Positions 1-8,733 of a stretch of 64,000 nt of DNA are shown piece by piece; the stretch's first letter is position 1, and each line of letters opens with the position of its first letter. Origin of the DNA: CAIVVT01 sp963823095. Its GTDB lineage: Bacteria > Acidobacteriota > Terriglobia > Bryobacterales > Bryobacteraceae. The notes beneath the pieces are model-generated. The model was not told the origin of the DNA and searched no databases. It saw nothing but the letters and a program-made list of their open reading frames with translations. The translations under genes were made by a program, and so were the position numbers. The DNA lies in contig CAWGKI010000004.1 in NCBI GenBank assembly GCA_963823095.1, forward strand, positions 62,001 to 126,000, read 5' to 3'.

Positions 1-384
1 GACGATCACGACGCCGGGGGTCGGGTCCTTGCAGTAATCGGCGAGAACGGCGGCGTCGCCGGACTTCGATCCGCCTGTCGAGGCCTCATCGTCCTCTGCC
101 GCGGCGCTCTTGCCGCGAGGCAATGCCGCTTCCGCCGAGCCTGCCCAAATCACCCGGCTGCCCGCGAACAACGACATGGACCGCGCATCGTCCAGGACTT
201 CATGCAGCGAAATGGAGTCCATCTCGTGCCGCGTCAACCCGCCTTCGCGTTCTTCGGGTTGCAGCAGCTTGCCGATCAGCGCCTCGCGGCACAGACGGCG
301 CCGGTGCACTTCCGGACCCAGGAAGAGGTAGACAGGCTTCGGATCCTGGCGTTCTAGCGAGCGGATGAATTGGTCGGGCGTCAT
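1..384 (-). CDS. holA: DNA polymerase III subunit delta, N-terminal part
   Basis: The reading frame starts with ATG at 384 and runs off the left edge, so only about 128 N-terminal residues are visible. It opens MTPDQFIRSLERQDPKPVYL and continues FLGPEVHRRR, the usual start of HolA, where the delta subunit begins its AAA+-like clamp-loader fold. Delta opens the beta sliding clamp during clamp loading in the cytoplasm. It lies 19 bases downstream of lptE; the lptE-holA pair is a common bacterial arrangement, which supports both calls. The truncation is due to the window edge only. Confidence 0.85.
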   Translation of the reverse strand, partial: MTPDQFIRSLERQDPKPVYLFLGPEVHRRRLCREALIGKLLQPEEREGGLTRHEMDSISLHEVLDDARSMSLFAGSRVIWAGSAEAALPRGKSAAAEDDEASTGGSKSGDAAVLADYCKDPTPGVVIV

Positions 385-403
385 GGCGTGGCTTTAGCGG
401 TCG

Positions 404-898
404 CTACCAGGCTTCCAGGATACTGCTGACGGTCTGCCGCGCGACCGCCCGGCTCAAACGTCCCAATGCCGCATCGCTCTCATCCAGGTAAGTCTGCTGA
501 TCTCCCGTAATCTCGTACCGCTCTTTGACATCGAAATTGACGCGCTTGAACAGTTCCTTGCCCGTGGTCCGTTCCTTGAGCCTGATAGTCAGCCACACGA
601 TCACCTGCACGCCCGATGAACGCGAAGTCGCCGGATCGTAGACCGTCGGCGACGTGTAGTACCGGTTGATACTGCCTTCCAGAATGGCATCCGCATCGCT
701 CGGATCCGATACGATCTTATAGCGCGTCCGGGCTGTGAACTCGCGTCCGATCTCCTGCGGCAGCATTCCCGTGAGCTTGTACTTGGTGGTGACGTTGTGG
801 AACGCGGGGATGGCGATGGTGTGCAGGGTCGTTGGCAGCGTTTCCCCCTTGCCGCCCATCTTGTACCCGCAGCCGACGCTGCCCAGAACCACAGCCAT
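404..898 (-). CDS. lptE: LPS-assembly lipoprotein LptE
   Basis: The 164-residue product matches the LptE family: a lipoprotein that plugs the LptD barrel and helps place lipopolysaccharide in the outer membrane. The sequence begins with a short hydrophobic stretch ending in VLGSVGCGYKM, a lipobox-like site where the cysteine would be lipidated. The body has the alternating pattern typical of LptE (IAIPAFHN, ATRYKIVSD-like core, DAILEGSI). The annotated ATG gives an unusually short signal peptide; the frame is open upstream to a stop at about 950, so a non-ATG start that lengthens the signal is possible. It sits between an Asd-like gene and holA on the same strand. Confidence 0.75.
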   Translation of the reverse strand: MAVVLGSVGCGYKMGGKGETLPTTLHTIAIPAFHNVTTKYKLTGMLPQEIGREFTARTRYKIVSDPSDADAILEGSINRYYTSPTVYDPATSRSSGVQVIVWLTIRLKERTTGKELFKRVNFDVKERYEITGDQQTYLDESDAALGRLSRAVARQTVSSILEAW

Positions 899-974
899 CA
901 GGATGGGCGCGAGGGTCGCGACCGCTTCCTTTCGCGGCGGCGCGATGAGTCAGACTCGCTTCGGAACGGCACGG

Positions 975-1988
975 TCACTTCTTCACTCCCCGGCTGAGCA
1001 AAGCGGCAGTGAGGAGCGCATTGTCCGCGCGAGCCCGCAGGTTGTCGAACGCCACCCAGAGCCAGCAGGCTTTCGAGTTTGTCCTGTCCGCGGCTACGTC
1101 GCTGACCGTGACGCCGCTTTGGCTGGCCACCCCGGTATTGGACCCTGGCTCCACGTCGTCGCCGCGCACCTCGAACCCAGCCTCGCCCAGGGCCGTGGAG
1201 ATCGCTTTCACATCGGAGGGCGCATGCTCAAAGCGCAGCCAGACGCTCATGGCGTAGCTGTGGAAGACGGAGGCATGCACCAGTTTGATGCTGGGCGGCG
1301 TCAGGCCTAACGGCCCCGTGAGAGACGCCAATTCGTCCTCGATGCGGGATTGGATGGACGCCAGAGAGACCGGCGCGTCTTCCCCATACCGAGGCAGCAG
1401 GTTAAACGCCGTCTGGGCGTCGAAAACATCCTTTGGCAGAGCTTGGAAGCTGAACAGATTGACAACCTGTTTGTGTAGTTCGTCGATCCCTGGCTTGTCC
1501 CGCTCGCTGGCAGGTTCGAATACCGTGGCCACGGCCTCCACTGCCGGAGTCACCTTCAAAGCCTTCAGCAAGCGGGCAAGCGCCACGGCCACCGGATGCG
1601 CGGGAACGTAAACGATGTTCTCGCCGAGCTTCGGCATATGGTCCAGCACCGGCGCGCAGAGACGTGCCTCGGGCAGATCCTCCAGCGCGCCTGTGGCGTC
1701 CACCAGTGCCGGACGGTTCTTGGATTTGGCGGCGAGCACCATCTCGCGGGCCAGGCGATGCGTCGCAGCCGCGCCGGCTAAAATCACCACGGTCGACTCT
1801 TCCACTGCCGTCGCATCCAGCGGCGCGATCACGAAAAGCTCGCCGTCGCTCTCGGTCAGAATCCGCTCGCTCGCTTCGGCGGAAGCCAGCGCCAGATCGA
1901 TGGGCAACTTGCGCTCTTCCACCATCTCGCGGATCTCTTTGCCGATGAGGGTTTCACCGCCAATCAGAAGCCACTTTGCGCGAGTCAT
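975..1988 (-). CDS. Aspartate-semialdehyde dehydrogenase-like protein lacking the catalytic cysteine
   Basis: The product is 337 residues and aligns by eye with the Asd family: an N-terminal NAD(P)-binding Rossmann region (WLLIGGETLIGKEI), a dimerisation domain and a C-terminal HASVFHSYAMSVWLRF block. In true Asd the catalytic cysteine sits in a NPNC-type motif; the matching place here reads VYVPAHPVAVALARLLKAL with no cysteine. It therefore resembles the USG-1 group of Asd homologues of unknown function, not an active dehydrogenase. It is 23 bases downstream of pssA on the same strand, inside an envelope cluster rather than a threonine/lysine operon. The start is the ATG at 1988; an open frame continues upstream but overlaps pssA and is not used. 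Confidence 0.75.
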   Translation of the reverse strand: MTRAKWLLIGGETLIGKEIREMVEERKLPIDLALASAEASERILTESDGELFVIAPLDATAVEESTVVILAGAAATHRLAREMVLAAKSKNRPALVDATGALEDLPEARLCAPVLDHMPKLGENIVYVPAHPVAVALARLLKALKVTPAVEAVATVFEPASERDKPGIDELHKQVVNLFSFQALPKDVFDAQTAFNLLPRYGEDAPVSLASIQSRIEDELASLTGPLGLTPPSIKLVHASVFHSYAMSVWLRFEHAPSDVKAISTALGEAGFEVRGDDVEPGSNTGVASQSGVTVSDVAADRTNSKACWLWVAFDNLRARADNALLTAALLSRGVKK

Positions 1989-2011
1989 ATCCTCAGTCTG
2001 TCCGCCTCTCG

Positions 2012-2920
2012 TCACTTCGTACCGGCTTCCGCGCCGGTCTGCTCGGTTGCCCGCCGCGGATAGAAATACCGCCGGATGGACCCCACGGTACGCACTAGGA
2101 TGCCGCTCGAAACGTAGCCGCCGCACAACGCCAGCAGCAGCTCCTTGGAATAGAACCAGCCGGCGTAGATGATCATGCCCAGCGCCACCACCGTGAGTGG
2201 GCTGCGCGGACGCATCAGGTTCAGATCCTTGAAGCTGCGGTAGCGCCATGTGCAGACCATCAAATACGACAGCAGCGCCAATAGCCCCAGCCATGCGCAG
2301 ACTACCGGCCAGTAAACCAAAGGCCGCGAATCGAAGAAGTACACCATCGCGGCAACCAACCCCGCCGCCGCTGGAATCGGCAATCCCACGAAGTACTTCC
2401 GGTCGGGCCGGCCGGGATTGCGCGGCTTGGGATTGGTTGTGACATTGAACCGGGCCAGTCGTGCCGCGCCGCATAACACAAAGCAGAAAATCAGGAAGTA
2501 GCCTGCCTGCATGATGTAGCCGCGCATCGGTTCCGTGGTCGCCGCGTCGAGGAAGTAGAATCCCCACGCGAACGCCAGGACTGCGGGAGCGATACCGAAG
2601 CTGATCACGTCGGCTAATGAGTCCAACTCCCTCCCGAAATCGCTGGTCGTATTCGTCATGCGCGCGATTCTTCCGTCCAGCCCGTCGAAGAAAATCGATA
2701 CGCCGATCGCCTTCGCGGCGAGTTCGAAATGCGAATTGAAGCCAAGATTGCCGCTGGAGGCGTAGAGCGCCCCTTCAATCGACTGCAGGATTGCCAGAAA
2801 ACCGAGAAACAGGTTCCCTGCCGTAAAAAAAGTCGGCAAGGCGTAGGCCGCTCTGCGCGGCATGCGATTCGGGGAATTCGGATCGATCAGACGTTCTCGG
2901 ATGTTGAGCCGGGGATTCAT
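2012..2920 (-). CDS. pssA: CDP-diacylglycerol-serine O-phosphatidyltransferase
   Basis: PssA joins CDP-diacylglycerol and L-serine to make phosphatidylserine in the inner membrane. The 302-residue product carries the CDP-alcohol phosphotransferase signature as FFDGLDGRIARMTN followed by FGRELDSLAD, containing the required DG, AR, G and two aspartates. Several hydrophobic segments follow, as expected for a multi-pass enzyme. Its start overlaps the stop of psd by four bases (ATGA), so the two are translationally coupled and act in sequence in phosphatidylethanolamine synthesis. The C-terminus is long and basic. Confidence 0.92.
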   Translation of the reverse strand: MNPRLNIRERLIDPNSPNRMPRRAAYALPTFFTAGNLFLGFLAILQSIEGALYASSGNLGFNSHFELAAKAIGVSIFFDGLDGRIARMTNTTSDFGRELDSLADVISFGIAPAVLAFAWGFYFLDAATTEPMRGYIMQAGYFLIFCFVLCGAARLARFNVTTNPKPRNPGRPDRKYFVGLPIPAAAGLVAAMVYFFDSRPLVYWPVVCAWLGLLALLSYLMVCTWRYRSFKDLNLMRPRSPLTVVALGMIIYAGWFYSKELLLALCGGYVSSGILVRTVGSIRRYFYPRRATEQTGAEAGTK

Positions 2921-3550
2921 ACGTTTTCCTGACTGGCCTTGATCGTATCGGCAGACCGTCGCGCAAGGACCGTGGAGCCAGCCGAAACCCGCTGGCCTTC
3001 CTTCACTTCAATGGACCACTCCGGGCCGAAGTTGACGTCCAGGCGCGAGCCGAACTTGATTAGCCCGATGCGCTGGCCCGCGGTCACAAACTCGCCGGGC
3101 GCTACGTAGCAGACGATACGGCGGGCGATGAGCCCCGCGATCTGCGAGAAGCTCACGCTCACGCCGTCTTTCGACTCCACCGTGATCGTGTTGCGCTCGT
3201 TCTCGTACGAAGCCGCTTCATTGCTCGCCACCAGGAACTTGCCCTGGTTGTAGGTGACATCCACAACCTTGCCGCCAATCGGCGTCCGGTTCACATGCAC
3301 GTCGAAGATGTTCAGGAAGATGCAGACCTGCGTCGATTCGGGCTTGCGGCGCACCAGCACCACCTTGCCGTCAGCCGGCGCCACGGCCACTGGACCGCGC
3401 GGAATCTCGCGTTCGGGGTCGCGGAAGAACCATAAGCAGAACAGGCCCACCACCAGCAAAGGAGCTGCCGCCCAGGGCGCGAAGAACAGTCCCAAGGCCG
3501 CTCCGGCGGCCCAGCATAGTCAGCGCGTAGTAAATCCCTGTGGCTACCAT
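2917..3550 (-). CDS. psd: Phosphatidylserine decarboxylase, one frameshift near the N-terminus
   Basis: Psd decarboxylates phosphatidylserine to phosphatidylethanolamine using a pyruvoyl group made by self-cleavage. The long frame contains FFRDPEREIP, the VHVNRTPIGG block and LIKFGSRLD, where the G-S bond of the GS motif is the cleavage site of the short-form enzyme. The expected first residues (MVATGIYYALTML) lie in another frame starting at ATG 3550, and the join WAAGAALGLFFAPW is in the downstream frame. One base must be missing or extra near 3515-3525. Because both sides are intact I infer a sequence error rather than loss. Length corrected for this is about 210 residues, normal for the family. 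Confidence 0.8.
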
Positions 3551-3583
3551 TGCTCCGTCCCGGACACACGTTTTCCGAACTCT

Positions 3584-4735
3584 CTATTGTCCCAAATGGC
3601 GCACGAGCAAGGCGAGCAAAGCGACGCGATCGGCTATCCGGTCCTCCAGAATAGACTCGTGCGCCGGCATGGGCCCCTTCGCCCACTGCGCCGAGGCCGT
3701 CCAGAGTCGGAACCCCGAGCGCAGCCGTGAAGTTGCCGTCCGAGCCGCCTCCCGTGGCGCTCTCCTCGAGCGTCCGGCCCAAATGTGTCCTCGAAAGATC
3801 CTTGGCTTGACGGAACAGTGCGGCAATGCCGGGAGTACGTTCCATGGGTGGACGGTTCAAGCCGCCGGCCACTTGGACGGAGCAGCGCTTGTCGAATGCT
3901 CTCAACGCACGGAATTTCCGGTCGAGCGGCGCCGCGTCGCGCAATCGAGCCACACGGATGTCCACCTCCGCGCGCGCCGCCTCTGCTACAACGTTGCTGC
4001 GCGTCCCGCCGCTAATCACGCCGGGATTCACCGTCAGCCCCTTCTTCAAGTCTGTGAACCCAGCAACTCTCGCGACCTGCTTGGACAGTTCGACGATGGC
4101 GTTGGCCCCCGCGCCGAAATCGATCCCGGCGTGCGAAGCCTTGCCGCGCACCGTGATCGTGTACTCACCGACGCCCTTGCGCGACGTCTTCAGCTTGCCT
4201 TCCAGCCCCGTGCCCGGTTCGGCCACCAGCACCGCGCAGGCTTCTTTGGCCAGTGCTCTCGGTCTGCGCTCGCGAACCCGTACTGCCAACCTCTTCGTCG
4301 CTTACCACCCACAGCGACACCTTGCGGGCGACGGGCAGATCGAGTTCGCGCAGCGCCTTCATGGCATATAGGAATAACGCGAGCCCGGCTTTCATATCCA
4401 GCACGCCCGGTCCCCACAGGCGTCCCTGCTCCCGGCGGAACGGCATCGAGCGCAACGTGCCCAGGCTCCACACCGTGTCCGCATGGCCTACGCCCAGAAT
4501 GCGTCCAGGGAGCTTCCGCCTCGGTCCCGGAAGCTCGAAATCGAGCAGCAGGTTCCGTCCGAAAGCGCCAGCGCTCTTCGTGAATCTTGGCCGCGCCAAC
4601 CCCGCGGTCGCGAGCCACCAGCAGCTCTTGAAAGCGGTTCACCGCAGCCACGTCGTCGCTCGGCGATTCGCACTCCACCATCTCGCGCAGCAGCGCAATC
4701 AGAGTCCTCGCGGTGGCTTTCAGCCCATGCCCCAA
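3584..4735 (-). CDS. M20-family metallopeptidase (ArgE/carboxypeptidase G2-like), three frameshifts
   Basis: Pieces in three frames together make a full M20 peptidase, a cytoplasmic di-zinc enzyme that removes acyl groups or amino acids from small peptides. In order: an N-terminal helix (MGHGLKATARTLIALLREMV), the metal-binding GHADTV, GPGVLDMKAG, the catalytic SDEEVGS, the lid domain (GKASHAGIDFGAGANAI) and, near the end, GEGAHA with the last metal histidine. The frame changes near 4600, 4280 and 3665; the last piece ends RIADRVALLALLVRHLGQ, typical of the family C-terminus. All motifs are present once frames are joined, which argues for sequencing indels. The substrate cannot be told from the sequence. 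Confidence 0.75.
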
Positions 4736-4790
4736 TCGGATCCATGACTCGTAGCTCCCTCGTGATCCCTGTTAGAATAACCCTTTCGCT

Positions 4791-5258
4791 ATGGCAGTCC
4801 TCGAAAACATCGAAATTCGCGACATCCTCCCGCACCGCTATCCCTTCCTCCTCGTGGACCGGATCGTGGAACTCGAGGCTGATCGCATTGTTGGCATCAA
4901 GAACGTAACCGCCAACGAGCCCTTCTTCACGGGTCACTTCCCCGAATTCCCCGTGATGCCGGGTGTGCTGATCATCGAAGCCATGGCGCAGGTGGCCGGC
5001 GTTCTGGTCCTGCTGAACGTCCCCGACCGCGCGTCGAAGCTCGTACTTTTTGCCTCCATTGAAGAGGCCAAGTTCCGTAAGCCCGTCCTGCCCGGCGACA
5101 CCCTGCGGATCGAGATGAAGATCCTGAAGAAAAAGGCGACCGCCGTGAAGGCCCAGGGCGTCGTGACCGTCGACGGCGCAATGGTTGCCGAAGCGACCGT
5201 CATGTGCATGGTCTCCGACAAGCCTGCCAGGAAGCCGGAGCCGACCACGGCCAAGTAG
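4791..5258 (+). CDS. fabZ: 3-hydroxyacyl-[acyl-carrier-protein] dehydratase FabZ
   Basis: FabZ dehydrates 3-hydroxyacyl-ACP during fatty acid elongation. The 155-residue product shows the hot-dog fold signature ILPHRYPFLLVDR, then FFTGHFPEFPVMPGVLIIEA, where the HFP histidine and the later glutamate are the catalytic pair. Length is standard. It is 12 bases upstream of lpxA, the classical fabZ-lpxA order that links acyl-chain supply to lipid A synthesis. Confidence 0.95.
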   Translation: MAVLENIEIRDILPHRYPFLLVDRIVELEADRIVGIKNVTANEPFFTGHFPEFPVMPGVLIIEAMAQVAGVLVLLNVPDRASKLVLFASIEEAKFRKPVLPGDTLRIEMKILKKKATAVKAQGVVTVDGAMVAEATVMCMVSDKPARKPEPTTAK

Positions 5259-5270
5259 GAAGTACAGCCG

Positions 5271-6047
5271 ATGGCTATTCATCCGACCGCCATCGTCGAT
5301 CCGCTGGCACGCATCCATCCAGACGCCGAGATCGGGCCGTACTGCATCGTCGGTCCAGAGGTCGAAATCGGTGCGCGCACGCGCCTGATGGCGAACCTCT
5401 GCCTGGAAGGTCCCACCCTCATCGGAGAGGACAACATTTTCTACCCCTACGCTACCGTCGGCCTCGCGTCGCAGGACCTGAAGTATCACGGCGAACGCGC
5501 CGAGACGCGCATCGGCCATCGCAATAAGATCCGCGAGTTCGTGACCATTCACCGCGGTACCGAGGGAGGAGGCGCGCTCACCTCCATCGGCGACGACAAC
5601 CTGATCATGGCCTATGCGCACATTGCGCACGACGCCAACATCGGCAGCCACTGCATCCTGGGCAACGCGGTGACGCTCGCGGGCCACGTCACCATCGGCG
5701 ATTGGGCGATTGTAGAGGCCTTTTCGGGAGTGCACCAATTCTGCCGCATTGGCCGGCACTCGTTCGTCGGCGGCTACAGCGTTCTCACGCAGGACGTCCT
5801 GCCGTTCTCGCAAACCGTCACGCCTCGGGAGACCAAGGTTTTCGGCGCGAACAAAGTGGGCCTCAAGCGGCGCGGCTTCTCGAACGAGGCTATCGAGGGC
5901 TTGCACAAGTCCTTCCGGCTGCTCACCAGCGCCACCCGCAACACCTCTCAGGCTATCGAAGACATCCAGGCTGAGGTGCCGCCTTGTCCCGAGGTGGACG
6001 AGTTGATCGAGTTCATACGCGCCGCCCAACGCGGCTTTATCAAGTGA
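5271..6047 (+). CDS. lpxA: UDP-N-acetylglucosamine acyltransferase LpxA
   Basis: LpxA adds the first 3-hydroxyacyl chain to UDP-GlcNAc, the first step of lipid A synthesis. The 258-residue sequence is a run of hexapeptide repeats forming a left-handed beta-helix (IHPTAIVDP, IHPDAEIGPYCIVGPEVEIG, NLIMAYAHIAHD) followed by a helical C-terminal domain beginning VGLKRRGFS. The catalytic histidine lies in the AYAHIAHD segment. It is flanked by fabZ and lpxI in one operon. Confidence 0.95.
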   Translation: MAIHPTAIVDPLARIHPDAEIGPYCIVGPEVEIGARTRLMANLCLEGPTLIGEDNIFYPYATVGLASQDLKYHGERAETRIGHRNKIREFVTIHRGTEGGGALTSIGDDNLIMAYAHIAHDANIGSHCILGNAVTLAGHVTIGDWAIVEAFSGVHQFCRIGRHSFVGGYSVLTQDVLPFSQTVTPRETKVFGANKVGLKRRGFSNEAIEGLHKSFRLLTSATRNTSQAIEDIQAEVPPCPEVDELIEFIRAAQRGFIK

Positions 6048-6075
6048 GACGCGCGATTCGGCAAGCGAGCATGCA

Positions 6076-6892
6076 GTGAGATACGGTCTGATCGCCGGAA
6101 GTGGACGGTTCCCAGTCCTTGCACTCGAGACCGCGAAGCAACTCGGCCACGAAGTGGTGGTCCTGGCCCTGAAGGACAACGCGCCGCCCGAAGTCGAGCA
6201 ACTCGGCGCGGCCTGTCACTGGCTGAGCATCGCCGAACTCAGCCGCCTCATCGACATCCTTCACGAGGAGCGCATCACCGAGGTCATCATGGCCGGTCAG
6301 GTGAAGCACACCTCGCTGTTTTCCTCGCTGAAGCCCGACTGGCGGCTCTTCAAACTGTTGGCGTCCCTGCCCGAACGCAACACCGACGCGCTGATCGGCG
6401 GTGTGCGTGACGAGCTTGAAAAAGAGGGCATCCATCTGGCGGATTCGACCCTTCTGCTGAAGCCGCTGCTCGCGGGCGAAGGCTCTCTCGCCAGGCGCAA
6501 GCCTGGACTCCGACGAAGAGAAAGACATCCAGTATGGACGCCGCGTCGCGAATGCGCTGGCCGGGCACGATGTCGGCCAGAGCGTAGCCGTCAGCGAGCG
6601 CGCCTGCGTCGCCGTCGAAGCAATGGAAGGCACCGACGCCATGCTGCGCCGCGCCGCATCCCTGGTGAACGGCCGCCCGTTGCGCCTGGTGAAGGTCTCG
6701 CGGCGGCGCAAGCATCTGTTGTTCGATGTGCCCGTGGCCGGACCTTCCACCATCCAGACCATGATCGAATGCGGCGCGACAGTGCTCGCCGTGGACGCGG
6801 GCCGTACGCTGTTGCTCGACAAGGACGAAATGCTCGACCTTGCCAACAAGGCGAGAATCGCCATTGTCGGAGCGAAGGCGCAAGAGGACTAG
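6076..6892 (+). CDS. lpxI: UDP-2,3-diacylglucosamine pyrophosphatase LpxI, one frameshift
   Basis: LpxI hydrolyses UDP-2,3-diacylglucosamine to lipid X and UMP and replaces LpxH in some lineages. The start is a GTG at 6076 (RYGLIAGSGRFPVLALETAK, the family's typical opening). The first 140 residues lie in one frame; the rest, from DSDEEKDIQYGRRVANALAG through GQSVAVSERACVAVEAMEG to IAIVGAKAQED, lies in another frame. One base is lost or gained near 6490-6510. The second half contains the conserved ACVAVEAMEGTD block. It follows lpxA closely, so lipid A genes are grouped here. Function is confident; integrity depends on whether the shift is an error. Confidence 0.85.
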
Positions 6893-6949
6893 CGCTCGCT
6901 TTTTCTTCAATCCTCGTCGACGTTGCTATGCTTGCATTGAGTCGCTGTC

Positions 6950-8020
6950 ATGCCCAATAACGCCATCAGCGCGATCACGGTCCGTGGTTTCAAAAGTATC
7001 GCCGCGATTGAGGATCTCAACCTGAGGCCAATCAACATCGTGATTGGCGCCAACGGCTCGGGCAAGTCCAATTTCGTCGGAGTCTTCTCCTTCCTCAGAG
7101 ACGCGCTGGAGACGTCCGATTGGTTCGACCAATATGTCAGTGTGGCTGGTGGAGCAAACCGGCTCTTGCACCTCGGCACGAAACGAACACCGGCAATCGA
7201 GATTCTGCTGTCGGGACCAGAGGGACAGCCTGCATACGGCGTCCGGCTCGTTCCTGCTTCCGATGATCGGCTGCTTTTCGCGAAACCTGGTGACCGAGTC
7301 GAGAACCTTGCTGGGTTTCCCAACCGGGTGATTCCATCGGGCATTTGGGTGGGCCGCCTGTTGATGCAGAGGTGGCGTTTCTTTCACTTGAACGACACCG
7401 GCACCTCCTCGCCTTTGCGCCGAACTGGCAGGCTCGACGACAACCGCTTCTTGCGCCCAGACGCCTCAAATCTTGCGGCCTTCCTGTACCTTCTGAAACA
7501 GAAGCACCCGGACTCCTATGCCCTTATTCGCAGGACGGTCCAGCAAGTCGCCCCGTTCTTTGACGACTTTCAACTGGAGCCGCTGGCGCTGAACTCCGAG
7601 GACATCAAGCTTGAGTGGCGTCACAAAGGCAGCGACCAATACTTCAACGCGGCCGATCTGTCGGACGGCACGCTACGCTTCATTGCGCTGGCCACTCTCT
7701 TGTTGCAGCCTGTCGAGCTGCGTCCGTCGCTCATTCTGGTCGATGAGCCGGAACTCGGTCTGCACCCAGCGGCGATTGAGATTCTCGCCGCACTCATCCG
7801 CCGGGCTTCGGTGGATACGCAGGCCATCGTCGCCACGCAGTCGCCGCGTTTGGTGGACTACTTCAAGCCCGAGGACGTGTTGGTCGCCGATCGGGTGAAC
7901 GGCGGAACCCAGCTCACGCGTCTCAAAACGGAGGAACTCCGCGAGTGGCTCGACGACTATAGCCTCGGCCAACTTTGGGAGAAGAACGAGTTTGGCGGCC
8001 GGCCCTCGTTGGAGATGTGA
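6950..8020 (+). CDS. AAA-family ATPase of the AAA_21/OLD-like class (first gene of a two-gene module)
   Basis: The 356-residue product has the SMC/RecF-like ABC ATPase architecture. Residues 1-30 form the initial strand (ITVRGFKSIAAIEDLNL), residues about 32-39 are the Walker A motif GANGSGKS, a LSDGTLRF signature occurs near residue 236, and Walker B LILVDEPELGLHP is near 262, followed by a TQSPRLVDYF switch. No nuclease domain is fused. Its stop codon overlaps the start of the next gene (TGATG at 8018-8022), so the pair is co-translated. The pair sits between lpxI and a Gfo/Idh gene, in the middle of otherwise envelope-related genes. Such ATPases paired with a small DUF4276/RloB-type partner are typical of anti-phage or restriction-like modules; the role here is inference. 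Confidence 0.8.
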   Translation: MPNNAISAITVRGFKSIAAIEDLNLRPINIVIGANGSGKSNFVGVFSFLRDALETSDWFDQYVSVAGGANRLLHLGTKRTPAIEILLSGPEGQPAYGVRLVPASDDRLLFAKPGDRVENLAGFPNRVIPSGIWVGRLLMQRWRFFHLNDTGTSSPLRRTGRLDDNRFLRPDASNLAAFLYLLKQKHPDSYALIRRTVQQVAPFFDDFQLEPLALNSEDIKLEWRHKGSDQYFNAADLSDGTLRFIALATLLLQPVELRPSLILVDEPELGLHPAAIEILAALIRRASVDTQAIVATQSPRLVDYFKPEDVLVADRVNGGTQLTRLKTEELREWLDDYSLGQLWEKNEFGGRPSLEM

Positions 8021-8694
8021 TGCCGGGCTTGATGTTTCACGTGGAGGGCCAGACCGAGGCGCGCTTCGTCGATTAGTTACTTCGCAATCATCTGCTCCAT
8101 AGCAACTATTCCTATGTCACTTCGAGATTCGTGGGGGATGGAGCCGGCGGGATCTGTGGTTGGCCGGCTGCCCGAAAGTCGATTGTCAATCATCTCCGCA
8201 GAGACCCGCGTCGCGTCGTAACGACGATGGTCGACTTCTATGGCTTGCCGTCGAAGGGTGAGGGTTGGCCGGGTCGCGCGGAGGCGTCACACCAGCGTTT
8301 TGAGGAGAAAGCGCAACATGTCGAGCGCGCAATGTTCAACGACGTTGCTCGCGAAATGGGGCCGGGATTCAACTCACTTCGCTTCGTTCCGTTCGTATTG
8401 ATGCACGAGTTCGAAGCCTTGCTCTTCAGCGACTGCGCCAAGCTAGGCGAGGTGCTCGGGGCCGCCGACAAGAACAGGGAGTTCCAACGGATTCGCGACC
8501 AGTTTCGAAGCCCCGAGGAGATTAACGACTCTGTGGACACGGCCCCGTCCAAGCGAATCAGCGCGCTCGTGCCAAGGTACGACAAAGTGCTCGACGGGGT
8601 CGACGCCGCACAGCGGATCGGCCTCGAACGCATCCGCGTCGAGTGCACGCACTTCGACTCGTGGCTGACGCGTCTCGAATTACTCGCTCGGTAG
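8020..8694 (+). CDS. DUF4276-family protein interrupted by an in-frame amber codon
   Basis: Translation from the ATG at 8020 gives MPGLMFHVEGQTEARFVD and then TAG at 8074-8076. The same frame then continues without further stops to 8694. The opening HVEGQTEARFV is the characteristic DUF4276 start, and the body contains VVTTMVDFYGLP, RFVPFVLMHEFEALLF and HFDSWLTRLELL, all typical of the family. DUF4276 proteins are thought to have a Toprim-like fold, where the first-strand glutamate and the VDFYG aspartate would be metal ligands. The single nonsense codon falls after the first strand, so either the gene is freshly inactivated or one base is miscalled. An internal start at 8131 would lose the first conserved glutamate. 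Confidence 0.7.
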
Positions 8695-8733
8695 CTTCGC
8701 TTTGCCTTTCCTCATACCCGGCGCGATGCTGGG

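Noticed and set aside
975..2567. A 530-residue version of the Asd-like gene starting at 2567.
   Set aside because: The extra 193 residues lie inside pssA, have no recognisable fold and would require a nested start; ATG 1988 gives the normal family start.
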